Shown: positions 1-10,503, numbered from the stretch's first letter. The stretch is DNA of 64,000 nt from an uncultured Modestobacter sp. (GCF_947486615.1 NZ_CANKUD010000002.1:62001-126000), one strand, 5' to 3'. Numbers and translations: made by a program. The notes: generated by a model not told the origin, from the letters alone.

Positions 1-256
1 GGTCGGAGGTGATGACCAGGACGGCGACCCGCTTGGGCTCGGGCCGCTCGCTCAGCAACGGGTGGTCCAGGCTGGCCGAGCCGGCCAGCGCGGACAGCAC
101 CCGGGTGATCTCCCGGGCGTAGGGCTGGGAGGCCTCCACCCGGGCCTGGGCCCGCACAATGCGAGCGCCGGCGATCAGCTCCTGCGCCGAGAAGATCTTC
201 TTCGTCGACCGCGTTGAGCGGATCCGGCGCCGCAGCGCACGCAGGGACGCAGCCAT
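1..256 (-). CDS. atpG: F-type ATP synthase gamma subunit, 5' part only
   Basis: This is the N-terminal 85 residues of the central-stalk gamma subunit, which couples proton flow to ATP synthesis in F1. The ATG is at 256. The protein opens with [20 protein letters not shown] and continues with [17 protein letters not shown], the first long helix typical of the family. The rest of the gene, including the conserved C-terminal helix, lies beyond the left edge of the window. It follows atpA by one base, so the two are co-transcribed and probably translationally coupled. Identity rests on this helix and on its position directly after atpA in the atp operon. Confidence 0.93.
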   Translation of the reverse strand, partial: MAASLRALRRRIRSTRSTKKIFSAQELIAGARIVRAQARVEASQPYAREITRVLSALAGSASLDHPLLSERPEPKRVAVLVITSD

Positions 257-257
257 C

Positions 258-1895
<1,638 letters not shown>

Positions 1896-2007
1896 GGCTC
1901 TCGCGTCCTCTTCTGCTGGTGTCTGTGGTGGTGCGGTGGAGCGGTCGGGGGGCGTTCCCGCCTGCCGGCCGGTCGGCGTTGCCGCCTGCCGGCCGAGCGG
2001 ACTGCCG
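1896..2007 (-). other. atpH-atpA spacer with imperfect direct repeats
   Basis: This 112-base spacer is the longest gap inside the ATP synthase operon. It holds two near-identical copies of CCGCCTGCCGGCCG (about 1957-1972 and 1982-1995) and a related third piece. No gene is visible. It may form RNA structure affecting atpA expression, but this is only inferred from the repeats. Confidence 0.4.
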
Positions 2008-2838
2008 TCAGCCGGCCAGTCGGCGGCCGGCGTCCTCGAGCCGGTGGGCGATGCTGCCGTCGATGACCTCGTCGCCGACCCGGACCACGAGGCCACCGAG
2101 CACGTCGGGGTCGACCTGGACCTGGAGCCCCATGGTGCGCCCGTAGATGCGCTCGAGCACACCCACCAGCCGCTCCTCCTGAGCCGCCGACAGGGGGACG
2201 GCGCTGATCACGGAGGCGACCGACCGGCCACGACGGCGGGCCGCCATGGTGGAGAGCCGCTCGACCTCGTTCTCCGCGTTGTGCACGTGCGAGCTGGTCA
2301 GCGAGTTCCGGACCAGGCGCTCGGTGACCGGGCTGACCTTCCCGGACAGCAGCCGGTCCAGCAGCGCGGTCTTGCCCTCGCGCGGCGCCGAGCGGTTGCC
2401 CAGGATCCGCGCGAGGTCGGCGTCACCGGCGACGATCCGGCCGAACCGGAACAGCTCGTCCTCGACGCCCTCGAGCTCGCCGCGTGCGTCGGCGGCGTCC
2501 AGCGCCGCCTCCGTCGCCAGCGTCTCGGTCGCCTCGACCAGGTCGAGGGGGCGCGACCAGCGCTGCTGGGCGACGGTCTCGACCACCTCGAGGGTGCCCG
2601 CAGAGACCTGTGCCGACAGCAGCCGGCGGGCCAGGCCCGCCCGGTCCTCCGGACGCACCGACGCGTCCGAGAGCGCGCGCCGCAGCGACGGCTGACCGTC
2701 GAGCAGGTGCGCCACGGCGAACATCTCGTCGGCCAGGGTCAGCAGCGCCTCACCGCGGTTGCGGCTGCGGGCGCCCCCGGTCTGCTCGAGGAGGCTGGCC
2801 CGCGAGGCCTCCATCGCCGCCCGGCTGGAGGCGTGCAT
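2008..2838 (-). CDS. atpH: F-type ATP synthase delta subunit
   Basis: Delta subunit (276 residues), the peripheral-stalk connector on top of F1. It is longer than the roughly 180-residue bacterial norm, as is usual in actinobacteria. The last third carries the recognisable OSCP/delta domain, including [20 protein letters not shown] and [20 protein letters not shown]. Unlike mycobacteria, where b and delta are fused, it is encoded separately from atpF. The start overlaps the atpF stop (TGATG), indicating translational coupling. Confidence 0.95.
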   Translation of the reverse strand: MHASSRAAMEASRASLLEQTGGARSRNRGEALLTLADEMFAVAHLLDGQPSLRRALSDASVRPEDRAGLARRLLSAQVSAGTLEVVETVAQQRWSRPLDLVEATETLATEAALDAADARGELEGVEDELFRFGRIVAGDADLARILGNRSAPREGKTALLDRLLSGKVSPVTERLVRNSLTSSHVHNAENEVERLSTMAARRRGRSVASVISAVPLSAAQEERLVGVLERIYGRTMGLQVQVDPDVLGGLVVRVGDEVIDGSIAHRLEDAGRRLAG

Positions 2839-3413
2839 CAGCGGGCGTCCTGCGGGACGTACGCCGAGCTGCCGCCACGACCGTCGCCAGCGGCGGACAT
2901 GCCGTCCAGCTGGTCGAGGAACCGGTCGACGGTGCCGCTGCGCCGGGCGTCGTCGGCCAGCGACTCGCCGACCAGCCGGCCGGCGAGGTCGACCGCCAGC
3001 GTGCCGATCTGGCCGCGCAGCTCGTTGATCACCTGCTGGCGCGAGGAAGCGAGCTGCTCCTCGCCGCGGGCGACGATCCGGGCCGACTCCTCCTGCGCCT
3101 GGGCGCGGAGCTCCTCGATGATCTGCTGCCCCTCCGCACGCGCGGCGTCGCGGATCTGCGCCGCCTCGGTGCGCGCCTCGGCGAGCTGGGCACGGTACTG
3201 CTCCAGCGCGGCCTTGGCCTCGGCCTGCATGGCCTCGGCCCGCTCGATGCCGCCCTCGATCGCCTCGCGACGAGCCTGGAAGACCTGCTCGAAGCGCGGT
3301 GCGACGAGCTTGATCACCACGAAGGCCAGGACCGCGAAGGCGATCAGGCCGATGATGATCTCGCCGACGGGTGGGATGAGCGGGTTCGTGCTCTCCGCAG
3401 CCAGGATGCTCAT
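2838..3413 (-). CDS. atpF: F-type ATP synthase b subunit
   Basis: Subunit b (191 residues) of the peripheral stalk. One membrane helix lies near residues 14-36 (VGEIIIGLIAFAVLAFVVIK). A long charged, Ala/Glu/Arg-rich coiled coil follows, as expected for the stator. It sits between atpE and atpH in standard F0F1 order and overlaps the atpH start. Confidence 0.95.
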   Translation of the reverse strand: MSILAAESTNPLIPPVGEIIIGLIAFAVLAFVVIKLVAPRFEQVFQARREAIEGGIERAEAMQAEAKAALEQYRAQLAEARTEAAQIRDAARAEGQQIIEELRAQAQEESARIVARGEEQLASSRQQVINELRGQIGTLAVDLAGRLVGESLADDARRSGTVDRFLDQLDGMSAAGDGRGGSSAYVPQDAR

Positions 3414-3468
3414 GCTGTCAACGTCCTCGTCTGGATGTCAGTGACCGGACTCGTCGAGGAGTGCGGGA

Positions 3469-3705
3469 TCAGGCGCCGGTGCCGTAGACGAGGGGGGCGA
3501 CGAAGCCGATCAGCGCCAGCGCCTCGGCCAGGGCGAAGCCCAGGAAGGCGTAGGTGCGGGTGAGGCCGGCCGACTCGGGCTGACGGGCGGTGGCCTGGAT
3601 GTAGGCGGCCCAGACCAGACCGACACCGATGCCGGGGCCGATCGTGGCGATGCCGTAGCCGACCGAGCCGATGCTGCCGTTGATCTCTGCGAGAACGTCC
3701 ATCAT
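3469..3705 (-). CDS. atpE: F-type ATP synthase c subunit
   Basis: Proteolipid c subunit (78 residues) of the F0 rotor ring. Two membrane helices flank the polar loop ARQPE. The glycine-rich first helix contains GIATIGPGIGVGLVWAAY. The proton-carrying acidic residue is E61 in FALAEALALIGFV. The N-terminus begins Met-Met, so initiation could be at 3705 or 3702. Confidence 0.97.
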   Translation of the reverse strand: MMDVLAEINGSIGSVGYGIATIGPGIGVGLVWAAYIQATARQPESAGLTRTYAFLGFALAEALALIGFVAPLVYGTGA

Positions 3706-3786
3706 CGCGGGGTGTTCCTCCTGTGTCGTCGCCCGGCGGTGGGCCGGGCGGCTGGCGGGGTCGTGCGGGTGGTGCAGTTCAGGTGA

Positions 3787-3807
3787 CCGACCGGCAGGGC
3801 CGGTCGG
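3787..3807. terminator. atpB-atpE intercistronic hairpin
   Basis: A perfect 9-bp inverted repeat, CCGACCGGC (3787-3795) and GCCGGTCGG (3799-3807), with a 3-base loop, lies in the 108-base atpB-atpE gap. It has no T-run. In operon context it could be a partial terminator or an RNA-stability element that adjusts the high c-subunit dosage. Confidence 0.5.
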
Positions 3808-3813
3808 CTCGGG

Positions 3814-4641
3814 TCAGTGAGCGGCCTCGACCGAGCCGTTGAGGTAGGTGCCCATCAGCATCGTGAAGACGTAGGCCTGCAGGAAGATGACCAGCAGCTC
3901 GAAGAAGGTCATCACGATCGCCATGATCGCCGACACCGGGCCGAAGACGGCGGAGAGGTTGCCGACCGTCAGCAGGTAGGTCGCGCCGAGCGCGAACGTC
4001 ACCAGCAGCATGTGGCCGGCGAACATGTTCGCGAAGAGCCGGATCGCCAGCGTGAACGGCCGCACGATGAAGTTCTGCAGCAGCTCGAGCGGGGTGATCA
4101 GGATGTACATCGGCTTCGGCACGCCGGGCAGGAACATGATGTCCCGGAAGTAGGGCCACAGGCCCTGGTTCTTGATCCCGACCGCGATGTAGACGACCCA
4201 GCAGATCACCGCCAGCACGAGCGGGAAGGCGAACTTCGACATGGGCGAGATCTGGGCGAACGGGATGATCGCCATCAGGTTGTTCGCCAGGATGAAGAAG
4301 AACAGCGAGGCCAGGAAGGGCGCGAAGGGCAGGCCCTTCGGGCCGATGACGTCGCGGGCGATGCCGTCCCGGACGAAGGAGTAGCCGCTCTCGCCGATGA
4401 ACTGGAGCTTGCCGGGCACGATCTCCGGCTTGCGCACCGCGGCGACCAGCAGGGCGATCATCGCGGCGGTCGCCACCCAGGCGATCAGCGTGATCCGGGT
4501 GATCTCGAACTCGACACCGAGCAGGGAGAAGCTGGTGAGCGCCTCGGGGAAGAACTCACCGAGGCCCGGGGGCGTGAAGCCGCCGCCGGGGTCGCTCTCC
4601 ACAGCGAGCACGTCGCCGAGCGCGTGGGCGCTGGAGGTCAC
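3814..4641 (-). CDS. atpB: F-type ATP synthase a subunit
   Basis: Subunit a (275 residues), the static proton channel of F0, with five to six hydrophobic segments. The essential arginine is R201 in FTLAIRLFANMFAGHML. The frame is open far upstream, but the GTG at 4641 gives a normal-length protein, is preceded by AAGGGACA, and overlaps the stop of the preceding gene (GTGA). It heads the structural genes atpB-E-F-H-A-G. Confidence 0.96.
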   Translation of the reverse strand: MTSSAHALGDVLAVESDPGGGFTPPGLGEFFPEALTSFSLLGVEFEITRITLIAWVATAAMIALLVAAVRKPEIVPGKLQFIGESGYSFVRDGIARDVIGPKGLPFAPFLASLFFFILANNLMAIIPFAQISPMSKFAFPLVLAVICWVVYIAVGIKNQGLWPYFRDIMFLPGVPKPMYILITPLELLQNFIVRPFTLAIRLFANMFAGHMLLVTFALGATYLLTVGNLSAVFGPVSAIMAIVMTFFELLVIFLQAYVFTMLMGTYLNGSVEAAH

Positions 4642-4949
4642 CGTTGTCCCTTCTGCGTCCTGGGCGGGCTCTGTCGGCCGCCCGGGGGCTGTGCGGCGGC
4701 CTGGTCGGGCCCGCCGTATCGCTTGATGACCACGTAGATGGCCACCGCCACGCCGAGGATGATCCCGACCGGGAAGAACACTCGCGTGTCCAGCCACTGG
4801 TCGACCAACCACCCGGCCCCGCCCCACACGGCCATCCCGGACAGGAGCGTCCCGGTGACCCCCCAGCCCATGTCGGCCCCACTGGGCTGACGAGCAGGCT
4901 GCTGAGGACGTGGTCGAGCGGCCCCGGTTTCGGGACTGTCCTCGGCCAT
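4638..4949 (-). CDS. AtpZ/AtpI-family small membrane protein
   Basis: A 103-residue protein with two hydrophobic segments (GVTGTLLSGMAVWGGAGWLV and VFFPVGIILGVAVAIYVVIK) and charged, proline-rich ends, typical of the AtpZ/AtpI accessory proteins encoded ahead of F0 genes. Family members are thought to help c-ring assembly or ion supply. No Shine-Dalgarno is visible. A -10-like TAGTGT (4963..4958) lies 8 bases before the ATG, suggesting a leaderless internal promoter for the atp genes. A GTG at 4961 is an alternative start. Confidence 0.75.
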   Translation of the reverse strand: MAEDSPETGAARPRPQQPARQPSGADMGWGVTGTLLSGMAVWGGAGWLVDQWLDTRVFFPVGIILGVAVAIYVVIKRYGGPDQAAAQPPGGRQSPPRTQKGQR

Positions 4950-4963
4950 CGCGTCGGACACTA

Positions 4964-5461
4964 TCAGCCGCGTGTCGGGCGGATCCCCGGGTCGTCCCGC
5001 CCGGGGGCCCGGGAGGCCGCCGGTGCACCCGGCGGGGGCACGTAGTAGAGCTGCCGGGTCCACACCCAGCGCAGCTGCACCACGCTCCACAGCAGGGCCC
5101 CGGCGATCACCGTCCAGGCCAGCACCCGGCGGTCCAGCCAGCCGTCCTCCGGCAGGCCGGTGAGCAGCGGGAACAGTAGGAACGCCTTGAGCCCGAAGGT
5201 GCCCAGGGCGGCGGGCATCGTCCACGTGTCGTCCACCTTGCCGGCCCAGGCGATGACCAGGCCGGAGATGCAGAAGAAGGCGGTCACGACCACTGCCCCG
5301 ACCACGACCCCGAGCGCCTCGGTCCAGCCGGCCACCAGCCCCACGACCGGCGCAGCCACGACGGTCGCGGCCAGCGCCACCAGGGCGCCCACCCGGAGGA
5401 AGGACAGGTCCCAGGGCGCGTCGCTGCGCGGCCCGGAGCGTTCCTCGAACAGGCCGCTCAC
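4964..5461 (-). CDS. atpI: AtpI-like four-helix membrane protein
   Basis: A 165-residue protein with about four hydrophobic segments (for example LVALAATVVAAPVVGLVAGW and LAWTVIAGALLWSVVQLRWV). It occupies the atpI position between wecA and atpB, as in other actinobacteria. Sequence recognition is weak and the call leans on position and topology. Its start overlaps the wecA stop (ATGA), so the two are co-translated. Confidence 0.65.
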   Translation of the reverse strand: MSGLFEERSGPRSDAPWDLSFLRVGALVALAATVVAAPVVGLVAGWTEALGVVVGAVVVTAFFCISGLVIAWAGKVDDTWTMPAALGTFGLKAFLLFPLLTGLPEDGWLDRRVLAWTVIAGALLWSVVQLRWVWTRQLYYVPPPGAPAASRAPGRDDPGIRPTRG

Positions 5462-6723
5462 CGGGGCACCCCCGCGGCCGCGGACGACGAGCGGGCAGCA
5501 GCGCCGGCCGGCACTCCCCCGGCGTCCGGTCCGGCGCCGTCCCGCAGGACACGACTGGCCGGGTGGGCGGCACGGCTGCGCTCCTTCATGGCCGCCAACT
5601 CTGCCTCGCGGGCGGCGATGGCCGCCCGCCGGGCCCGGGGGCTGAGCACCACGACGACCCCGACGACCAGCAGCGCGCCGATGATGACCAGCACCTCGAC
5701 GGTGCCGCCGGTGATCGACAGGGCCACGGCGCCGAAGCTGAGCAGCGCGGCCCAGAAGTACATGATCAGGACCGCGCGGCGGTGCGAGTGCCCGATGGAC
5801 AGCAGCCGGTGGTGCAGGTGCATCTTGTCCGGGCTGAACGGCGACTGGCCCTTGCGGGTGCGGCGGATCACCGCCATCAGCAGGTCAATGAACGGGATGA
5901 AGAGCACCGCGACCGGCACGAGCAGCGGCAGGGTCAGCGGCAGCAGGCTCGCCGCCGAGCCCAGCGTCTGCGAGTCGGTCTGCCCGGTCGCCGACACGGC
6001 CGCCGCGGACAGCATCAGGCCCACGAGCATCGAGCCGGAGTCGCCCATGAAGATCCGGGCGGGGTTGAAGTTGTGCGGCAGGAAGCCCAGGCAGGCACCG
6101 GCGAGCACGGCGGTGATCAGCGCGGGGGCGCTGGCCACGTCGTCGTAGCCGACCGCCCCCAGGTGGTAGCTGTAGGAGAAGAACGCCAGCGCGGCGATCG
6201 CCGAGACGCCGGCGGCCAGGCCGTCCAGCCCGTCGATGAAGTTCAGCGCGTTCACCGTCAGGACGGTCAGCAGGATCGTCGCGGGCACCCCGACGTCGGA
6301 CCCGAGGGACAGCGTGCCGATGTCGGCGACCGGCAGGAACACGTAGGCCAGCTGCACGCCGAGCAGCACCATCACGCCGGCCGAGGCGATCTGCCCGGTC
6401 AGCTTGGTGAGCGCGTCCAGCCCGAACCGGTCGTCGAGGACCCCCAGCAGGCAGATGAGCCCACCGGCCACCAGGACGGCGATGGTCTGGCTGTTGTACT
6501 CGAAGCTGCGCTGCAGCGAGGGCAGCTGGGAGGCCACCAGCACGCCGGCGGCGACCCCCAGGTACATCGCCACTCCCCCACCCCGCGGGGTGGGGATGAC
6601 GTGCACGTCCCGGTCGCGGACGGCGGCCATCACCCGCAGCCGGACCGCCGCCACCCGCACCACCGGGGTGGCCAGGAAGGTGACCAGGCCGGCGGCGAGG
6701 AGGACGACGGCGTACTCGCGCAT
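5458..6723 (-). CDS. wecA: Undecaprenyl-phosphate GlcNAc-1-phosphate transferase (MraY/WecA family)
   Basis: A 421-residue polytopic transferase that moves a sugar-1-phosphate onto the C50 (or decaprenyl) lipid carrier, starting arabinogalactan-linker or polymer synthesis. Family motifs are present: PTPRGGGVAMY, LGVLDDRFGLDALTKL, NALNFIDGLDGLAAGV, FMGDSGSMLVG and the histidine loop DKMHLHHRLLSIGHSHR. This equals mycobacterial rfe/wecA, which also sits just before atpI. It starts 5 bases after the glyA stop. Confidence 0.93.
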   Translation of the reverse strand: MREYAVVLLAAGLVTFLATPVVRVAAVRLRVMAAVRDRDVHVIPTPRGGGVAMYLGVAAGVLVASQLPSLQRSFEYNSQTIAVLVAGGLICLLGVLDDRFGLDALTKLTGQIASAGVMVLLGVQLAYVFLPVADIGTLSLGSDVGVPATILLTVLTVNALNFIDGLDGLAAGVSAIAALAFFSYSYHLGAVGYDDVASAPALITAVLAGACLGFLPHNFNPARIFMGDSGSMLVGLMLSAAAVSATGQTDSQTLGSAASLLPLTLPLLVPVAVLFIPFIDLLMAVIRRTRKGQSPFSPDKMHLHHRLLSIGHSHRRAVLIMYFWAALLSFGAVALSITGGTVEVLVIIGALLVVGVVVVLSPRARRAAIAAREAELAAMKERSRAAHPASRVLRDGAGPDAGGVPAGAAARSSSAAAGVPR

Positions 6724-6727
6724 GGGC

Positions 6728-8035
6728 TCAGACGGTCCGGGTCGGCTCGGGATAGGCAGGGTGCGCGCTGACGAGCTCGCGCACGCCGGCGGCCACCTCC
6801 GCCGTCCGGGAGCCGTCGGCGTCCCGGATCGCGGTGCCGATGAGCGAGGCGATCGCCCGCATGTCGGTCTCGGTCATGCCCTGGGTGGTCACCGACGGGG
6901 TGCCGACGCGGATGCCGGAGGCGATCGACGCCGGCTGCGGGTCGAAGGGGATGGCGTTCTTGTTCAGCACGATGCCGGCGGCGTCGCAGCGGGCCTCGGC
7001 CACCTTGCCGGTGACCAGCTCACCGGCGGTGTCGGTGACCTCGCGCAGGTCCAGCAGCGCGAGGTGGGTGTCGGTGCCGCCCGCGACCGGGCGCAGCCCC
7101 TCGGCGGCCAGGCCCTCGGTGAGCGCCTGGGCGTTGGTGATCACCTGGCGGGCGTAGACCTGGTACTCGGGCTGCAGGCACTCCTTGAGGTTCACCGCCT
7201 TGGCCGCGATGGCGTGCATCAGCGGGCCGCCCTGCATCATCGGGAAGGCCGCCTTGTCGATGGCCTTGGCGTGCTCGGCCCGGCAGACGATCGCCCCACC
7301 GCGCGGGCCCCGCAGCACCTTGTGCGTGGTGAAGGTGACGACGTCGGCGTGCGGCACCGGCGAGGGGATCGCCTTGCCCGCCACCAGGCCGATGAAGTGC
7401 GCCGCGTCGACCATGAAGACCGCGCCGACCTCGTCGGCGATCTCCCGGAAGGCGGCGAAGTCGATCAGCCGCGGGATCGCCGACCCGCCGGCGACGATCA
7501 GCTTCGGCCGGTGCTCACGGGCCAGGTCGCGGACCTGGTCGTAGTCGATGTGCTCGGTCTTCTCATCGACCCCGTACTGGACGGCGTTGAACCACTTGCC
7601 GGAGAAGGAGACCTTGGTGCCGTGGGTCAGGTGGCCGCCGTGCGGCAGCGCCATGCCCAGCAGGGTGTCCCCCGGCTGCAGGAACGCACCGTAGGCGGCG
7701 AGGTTCGCGCTGGCCCCGGAGTGCGGCTGGAGGTTGGCGTGCTCGGCACCGAAGAGCTCCTTGGCCCGCTCGATGCCCAGGGACTCGGCGCGGTCGACGA
7801 CCTCGCAGCCGCCGTAGTAGCGCCGTCCGGGGTAGCCCTCGGCGTACTTGTTCGACAGCGTGCTGCCCAGCGCGGCGAGGACGGCGGGGCTGGTGAAGTT
7901 CTCGCTGGCGATCAGCTGCAGGCCGCCGCGGAGCCGGTCGAGCTCGTCGGTGACGACGCCGGAGATCTCCGGGTCGAACGCCGCCAGGGCGTCGAAGTCG
8001 GGCCCCCAGTAGGGGGTCGCGGCCGGGGTGCTCAT
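6728..8035 (-). CDS. glyA: Serine hydroxymethyltransferase
   Basis: A PLP enzyme of 435 residues that interconverts serine and glycine with tetrahydrofolate, feeding one-carbon units. The PLP lysine is about K239 in TTHKVLRGPRGG, and GGLQLIASENFTS and GYPGRRYYGGCEVVD are intact. The ATG at 8035 gives the normal N-terminus; the open frame above it is artefactual. Its insertion between sua5 and wecA differs from the mycobacterial order. No ZTP riboswitch is recognisable in the 133 bases upstream. Confidence 0.96.
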   Translation of the reverse strand: MSTPAATPYWGPDFDALAAFDPEISGVVTDELDRLRGGLQLIASENFTSPAVLAALGSTLSNKYAEGYPGRRYYGGCEVVDRAESLGIERAKELFGAEHANLQPHSGASANLAAYGAFLQPGDTLLGMALPHGGHLTHGTKVSFSGKWFNAVQYGVDEKTEHIDYDQVRDLAREHRPKLIVAGGSAIPRLIDFAAFREIADEVGAVFMVDAAHFIGLVAGKAIPSPVPHADVVTFTTHKVLRGPRGGAIVCRAEHAKAIDKAAFPMMQGGPLMHAIAAKAVNLKECLQPEYQVYARQVITNAQALTEGLAAEGLRPVAGGTDTHLALLDLREVTDTAGELVTGKVAEARCDAAGIVLNKNAIPFDPQPASIASGIRVGTPSVTTQGMTETDMRAIASLIGTAIRDADGSRTAEVAAGVRELVSAHPAYPEPTRTV

Positions 8036-8168
8036 CGCGGGTGCACTCCTGCGGGTCGGTGCGCGGGCCCGCGTGCACCGGGACGAGGGCACGCGGATGT
8101 CGCCCCACCGTAACGCCGCGACGGTGCGATGACCCGCAGCGCACCGCGGCCGGGGAGCACGCCCGGGG

Positions 8169-8810
8169 TCAGTCGGTGATCTCGGGGACGACCTCGCGCA
8201 GCCGGTCGAGGCCGATCGCACCGATCCGGAGCACCCGCGGGGCCGGGACGGTGCAGTCGATGATCGTGCTGGCCGCCGAGCCCGTGCGGGGGCCGCCGTC
8301 CAGGACGACCGCAGCATGCTCGCCGAGCTGGTACGTCGCCTCCTGCGCGGTGGTCGCGGCGGGTCGGCCGGAGCGGTTCGCGCTGGAGACCGCCAGGGGC
8401 CCGGTCGCCCGGAGCAGGTCACGGGCGACGTCGTCGTCCGGGAGCCGGACGGCGACCGTCCCGTCGGCGTCCCCGAGGTCCCAGGCAAGAGTCGTCGCGT
8501 GCTCGACCACCAGGGTGAGCCCGCCGGGCCAGAACGCCTCGGCCAGGTCGTGCGCCACCGAGGGGACGGCGTCCACCAGCCCGGCGAGGGTCGACGCCTC
8601 ACCGATCAGCACGGGCACCGGCATGCTGCGGCCGCGGTTCTTCGCCGCCAGCAGCCGGGTGACGGCGGCCGGGGTGAAGGCGTCGGCCGCCACCCCGTAG
8701 ACGGTGTCGGTGGGGAGGAGGACCAGCTCGCCGCGGGCCAGCGCACGGGTGGCGGCGGTCAGCCCCGCCTCGCGCTGGTCGGGGTCACTGCAGTCGAAGA
8801 CGTCGGCCAC
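8169..8810 (-). CDS. tsaC: L-threonylcarbamoyladenylate synthase (Sua5/YrdC/TsaC)
   Basis: A 213-residue protein making threonylcarbamoyl-AMP from threonine, bicarbonate and ATP for the universal t6A37 tRNA modification. It shows KGE-type motif variants: LLPTDTVYGVAADAF, KNRGRSMPVPVLIGE, LTLVVEH, VAVRLPDDDVARDLL and PLAVSSANRSGRPA. The GTG at 8810 gives family length; the open frame continues across the divergent lipoprotein gene and is spurious there. It follows prmC, as in mycobacteria (Rv1301), but here the GH114-like gene separates them. Confidence 0.93.
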   Translation of the reverse strand: MADVFDCSDPDQREAGLTAATRALARGELVLLPTDTVYGVAADAFTPAAVTRLLAAKNRGRSMPVPVLIGEASTLAGLVDAVPSVAHDLAEAFWPGGLTLVVEHATTLAWDLGDADGTVAVRLPDDDVARDLLRATGPLAVSSANRSGRPAATTAQEATYQLGEHAAVVLDGGPRTGSAASTIIDCTVPAPRVLRIGAIGLDRLREVVPEITD

Positions 8811-8843
8811 GGCTGGGGAGTCTCCCCCACCTACGCTCTCGCC

Positions 8844-9662
8844 GTGCACAGGTGGGGGGTCCCGGCGTCGATCTCGGCAGTGGCGATCGCGCTGGCCGGC
8901 TGCGCGGGCCCCGCCCCCGCCACGTCCGGGACCCCGGCCGGCGCCCTCCCGGCGTCGGTCCCCGGGCTGCCGCCCGGTGCCCGGGTCGACTACCAGCTGG
9001 GCGGCGCGTACCCGCCGGCCGACGGGGTCGCCGGGGTGGTCCGCGACCGCACCGATCCGCCCGCGGCCGGGCTGTGGTCGGCCTGCTACGTCAACGCCTT
9101 CCAGACCCAGCCGGGCAGGTCGGAGTGGCCCGAGGAGCTGCTGCTGCACGACGCCGACGGGCAGCGGGTCGCCGACCCGGACTGGCCCGACGAGTTCCTG
9201 CTGGACGTCTCCACCGACGCCTCGCGGTCGGCGGTGCTCGGCGTGGTGGGTCCGTGGGTCGACGGCTGCGCCGCCGACGGCTTCGACGCGGTCGAGCCGG
9301 ACAACCTGGACAGCTGGACCCGGTCGGGCGGGCTGCTGACCGCCGCGGACGCCGTTGCGATGGCCCGGCTGCTGGTGGACCGGGCGCACCGCGCCGGGCT
9401 GATCGTCGCGCAGAAGAACGCCGCCGAGCTGGCCGACGCCGGCATCGGGTTCGACTACGCGGTGACCGAGGACTGCGGCCAGTTCGACGAGTGCGGTGCC
9501 CACACCGACGTGTACGGCGCGGCGGTGGTCGACGTCGAGTACACCGACGAGGGGTTCGAACAGGCCTGCGGCGAGCCGGGCATCAGCGTGCAGCGGCGCG
9601 ACCTCGGGGTCACCGTCCCCGGGGGCCGGGGCTACCTCGCGGGATGGTGCCCGGTCAGCTGA
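8844..9662 (+). CDS. GH114-like lipoprotein (endo-alpha-1,4-polygalactosaminidase family)
   Basis: A 272-residue secreted lipoprotein. The signal peptide runs to a lipobox LAGC (cysteine near residue 20) followed by a Pro/Ala linker. The body matches the GH114/TM1410 family: ACYVNAFQTQP, EFLLDVS, GFDAVEPDNLDSW, LIVAQKNAAELAD and the closing VTEDCGQFDECG. GH114 enzymes cleave alpha-1,4-galactosaminogalactan-type polymers. A -10-like TACGCT (8832-8837) stands 6 bases before the GTG and there is no ribosome site, so the mRNA is probably leaderless. It is the only plus-strand gene in the block and overlaps prmC tail-to-tail by 31 bases. Confidence 0.82.
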   Translation: MHRWGVPASISAVAIALAGCAGPAPATSGTPAGALPASVPGLPPGARVDYQLGGAYPPADGVAGVVRDRTDPPAAGLWSACYVNAFQTQPGRSEWPEELLLHDADGQRVADPDWPDEFLLDVSTDASRSAVLGVVGPWVDGCAADGFDAVEPDNLDSWTRSGGLLTAADAVAMARLLVDRAHRAGLIVAQKNAAELADAGIGFDYAVTEDCGQFDECGAHTDVYGAAVVDVEYTDEGFEQACGEPGISVQRRDLGVTVPGGRGYLAGWCPVS

Positions 9663-10492
9663 GCGGTCGTGTAGCGCGGCCGGCCGGCCAGGTCGTGGTG
9701 GTCGGTGACCTCGGCCCACCGGCCGTGTCTGCGGACCAGCTCCGGCAGGGACGTGCCCTGCTGGTCGGCGTGCTCAATGCCCAGCCGGCCGCCCGGGCGC
9801 AGCAGCCGCGCGGCGGTGCCGAGCAGGCCACGGACGACGTCCAGCCCGTCCGGCCCGCCCCACAGGGCCAGCGGCGGGTCGTGGTCGGCGACCTCCTGCG
9901 GCAGGCCGGCGCCGTCCGGCACGTACGGCGGGTTGGAGACGACCACGTCGACCCTGCCGTCCAGCTCGGTGAGCAGCTGCGGGTCGGTCATGTCCCCGGC
10001 CAGCACCTCGACCGGGGTGTCGCCGGCCGCGGCCCGGGTCGCTGCGTTGTGCCGGGTCCACTCGATCGCCCCCGGGTCACGCTCGACGGCGACCACCCGG
10101 GCACCGGGGTGCTCGTTCGCCACCGCCAGGGCGATCGCGCCCGATCCGGTGCCCAGGTCGACCACGGTGGGCTCGTTCAGGTCGGCGATCCGCTCCAGGA
10201 CCCAGCCGGCGATCAGCTCGGTCTCCGGCCGGGGCACGAAGACACCCGGCCCGACGGACAGCTCGACGTGCCGGAACGGCGCGGTCCCGGTGAGGTGCTG
10301 CAACGGCACCCGGGTGGCCCGCTCCTCGACCAGGGCGGCGAACCGGGCAGCCGGCTCGGCCGCCACCTCACCGAGGGTGAGCAGCGCGGTGCGGGTGGTG
10401 CCCAGGACGGCGCAGAGCAGCAGCTCGGCGTCCACCCGCGGTGAGGCGACCCCGGCCGCGGCCAGCCGGCGGGCGGCGTCGGCGACCAGCAC
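9632..10492 (-). CDS. prmC: Release-factor glutamine methyltransferase
   Basis: A 286-residue SAM-dependent methylase that modifies the GGQ glutamine of release factors. It contains the SAM loop VVDLGTGSGAIALAVA, the catalytic NPPY (about residue 186, VVVSNPPYVPDG) and the N-terminal release-factor-binding helical domain with VPRPETELI. It lies 11 bases downstream of prfA, its substrate's gene. The start is GTG; no ATG is available. Its last 31 bases overlap the convergent lipoprotein gene. Confidence 0.95.
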   Translation of the reverse strand: MLVADAARRLAAAGVASPRVDAELLLCAVLGTTRTALLTLGEVAAEPAARFAALVEERATRVPLQHLTGTAPFRHVELSVGPGVFVPRPETELIAGWVLERIADLNEPTVVDLGTGSGAIALAVANEHPGARVVAVERDPGAIEWTRHNAATRAAAGDTPVEVLAGDMTDPQLLTELDGRVDVVVSNPPYVPDGAGLPQEVADHDPPLALWGGPDGLDVVRGLLGTAARLLRPGGRLGIEHADQQGTSLPELVRRHGRWAEVTDHHDLAGRPRYTTAQLTGHHPAR

Positions 10493-10503
10493 CCGGGCCG
10501 CGG

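Noticed and set aside
8036-8168. ZTP riboswitch upstream of glyA
   Set aside because: The conserved ZTP core and pseudoknot sequences could not be found; only ordinary GC-rich inverted repeats are present.
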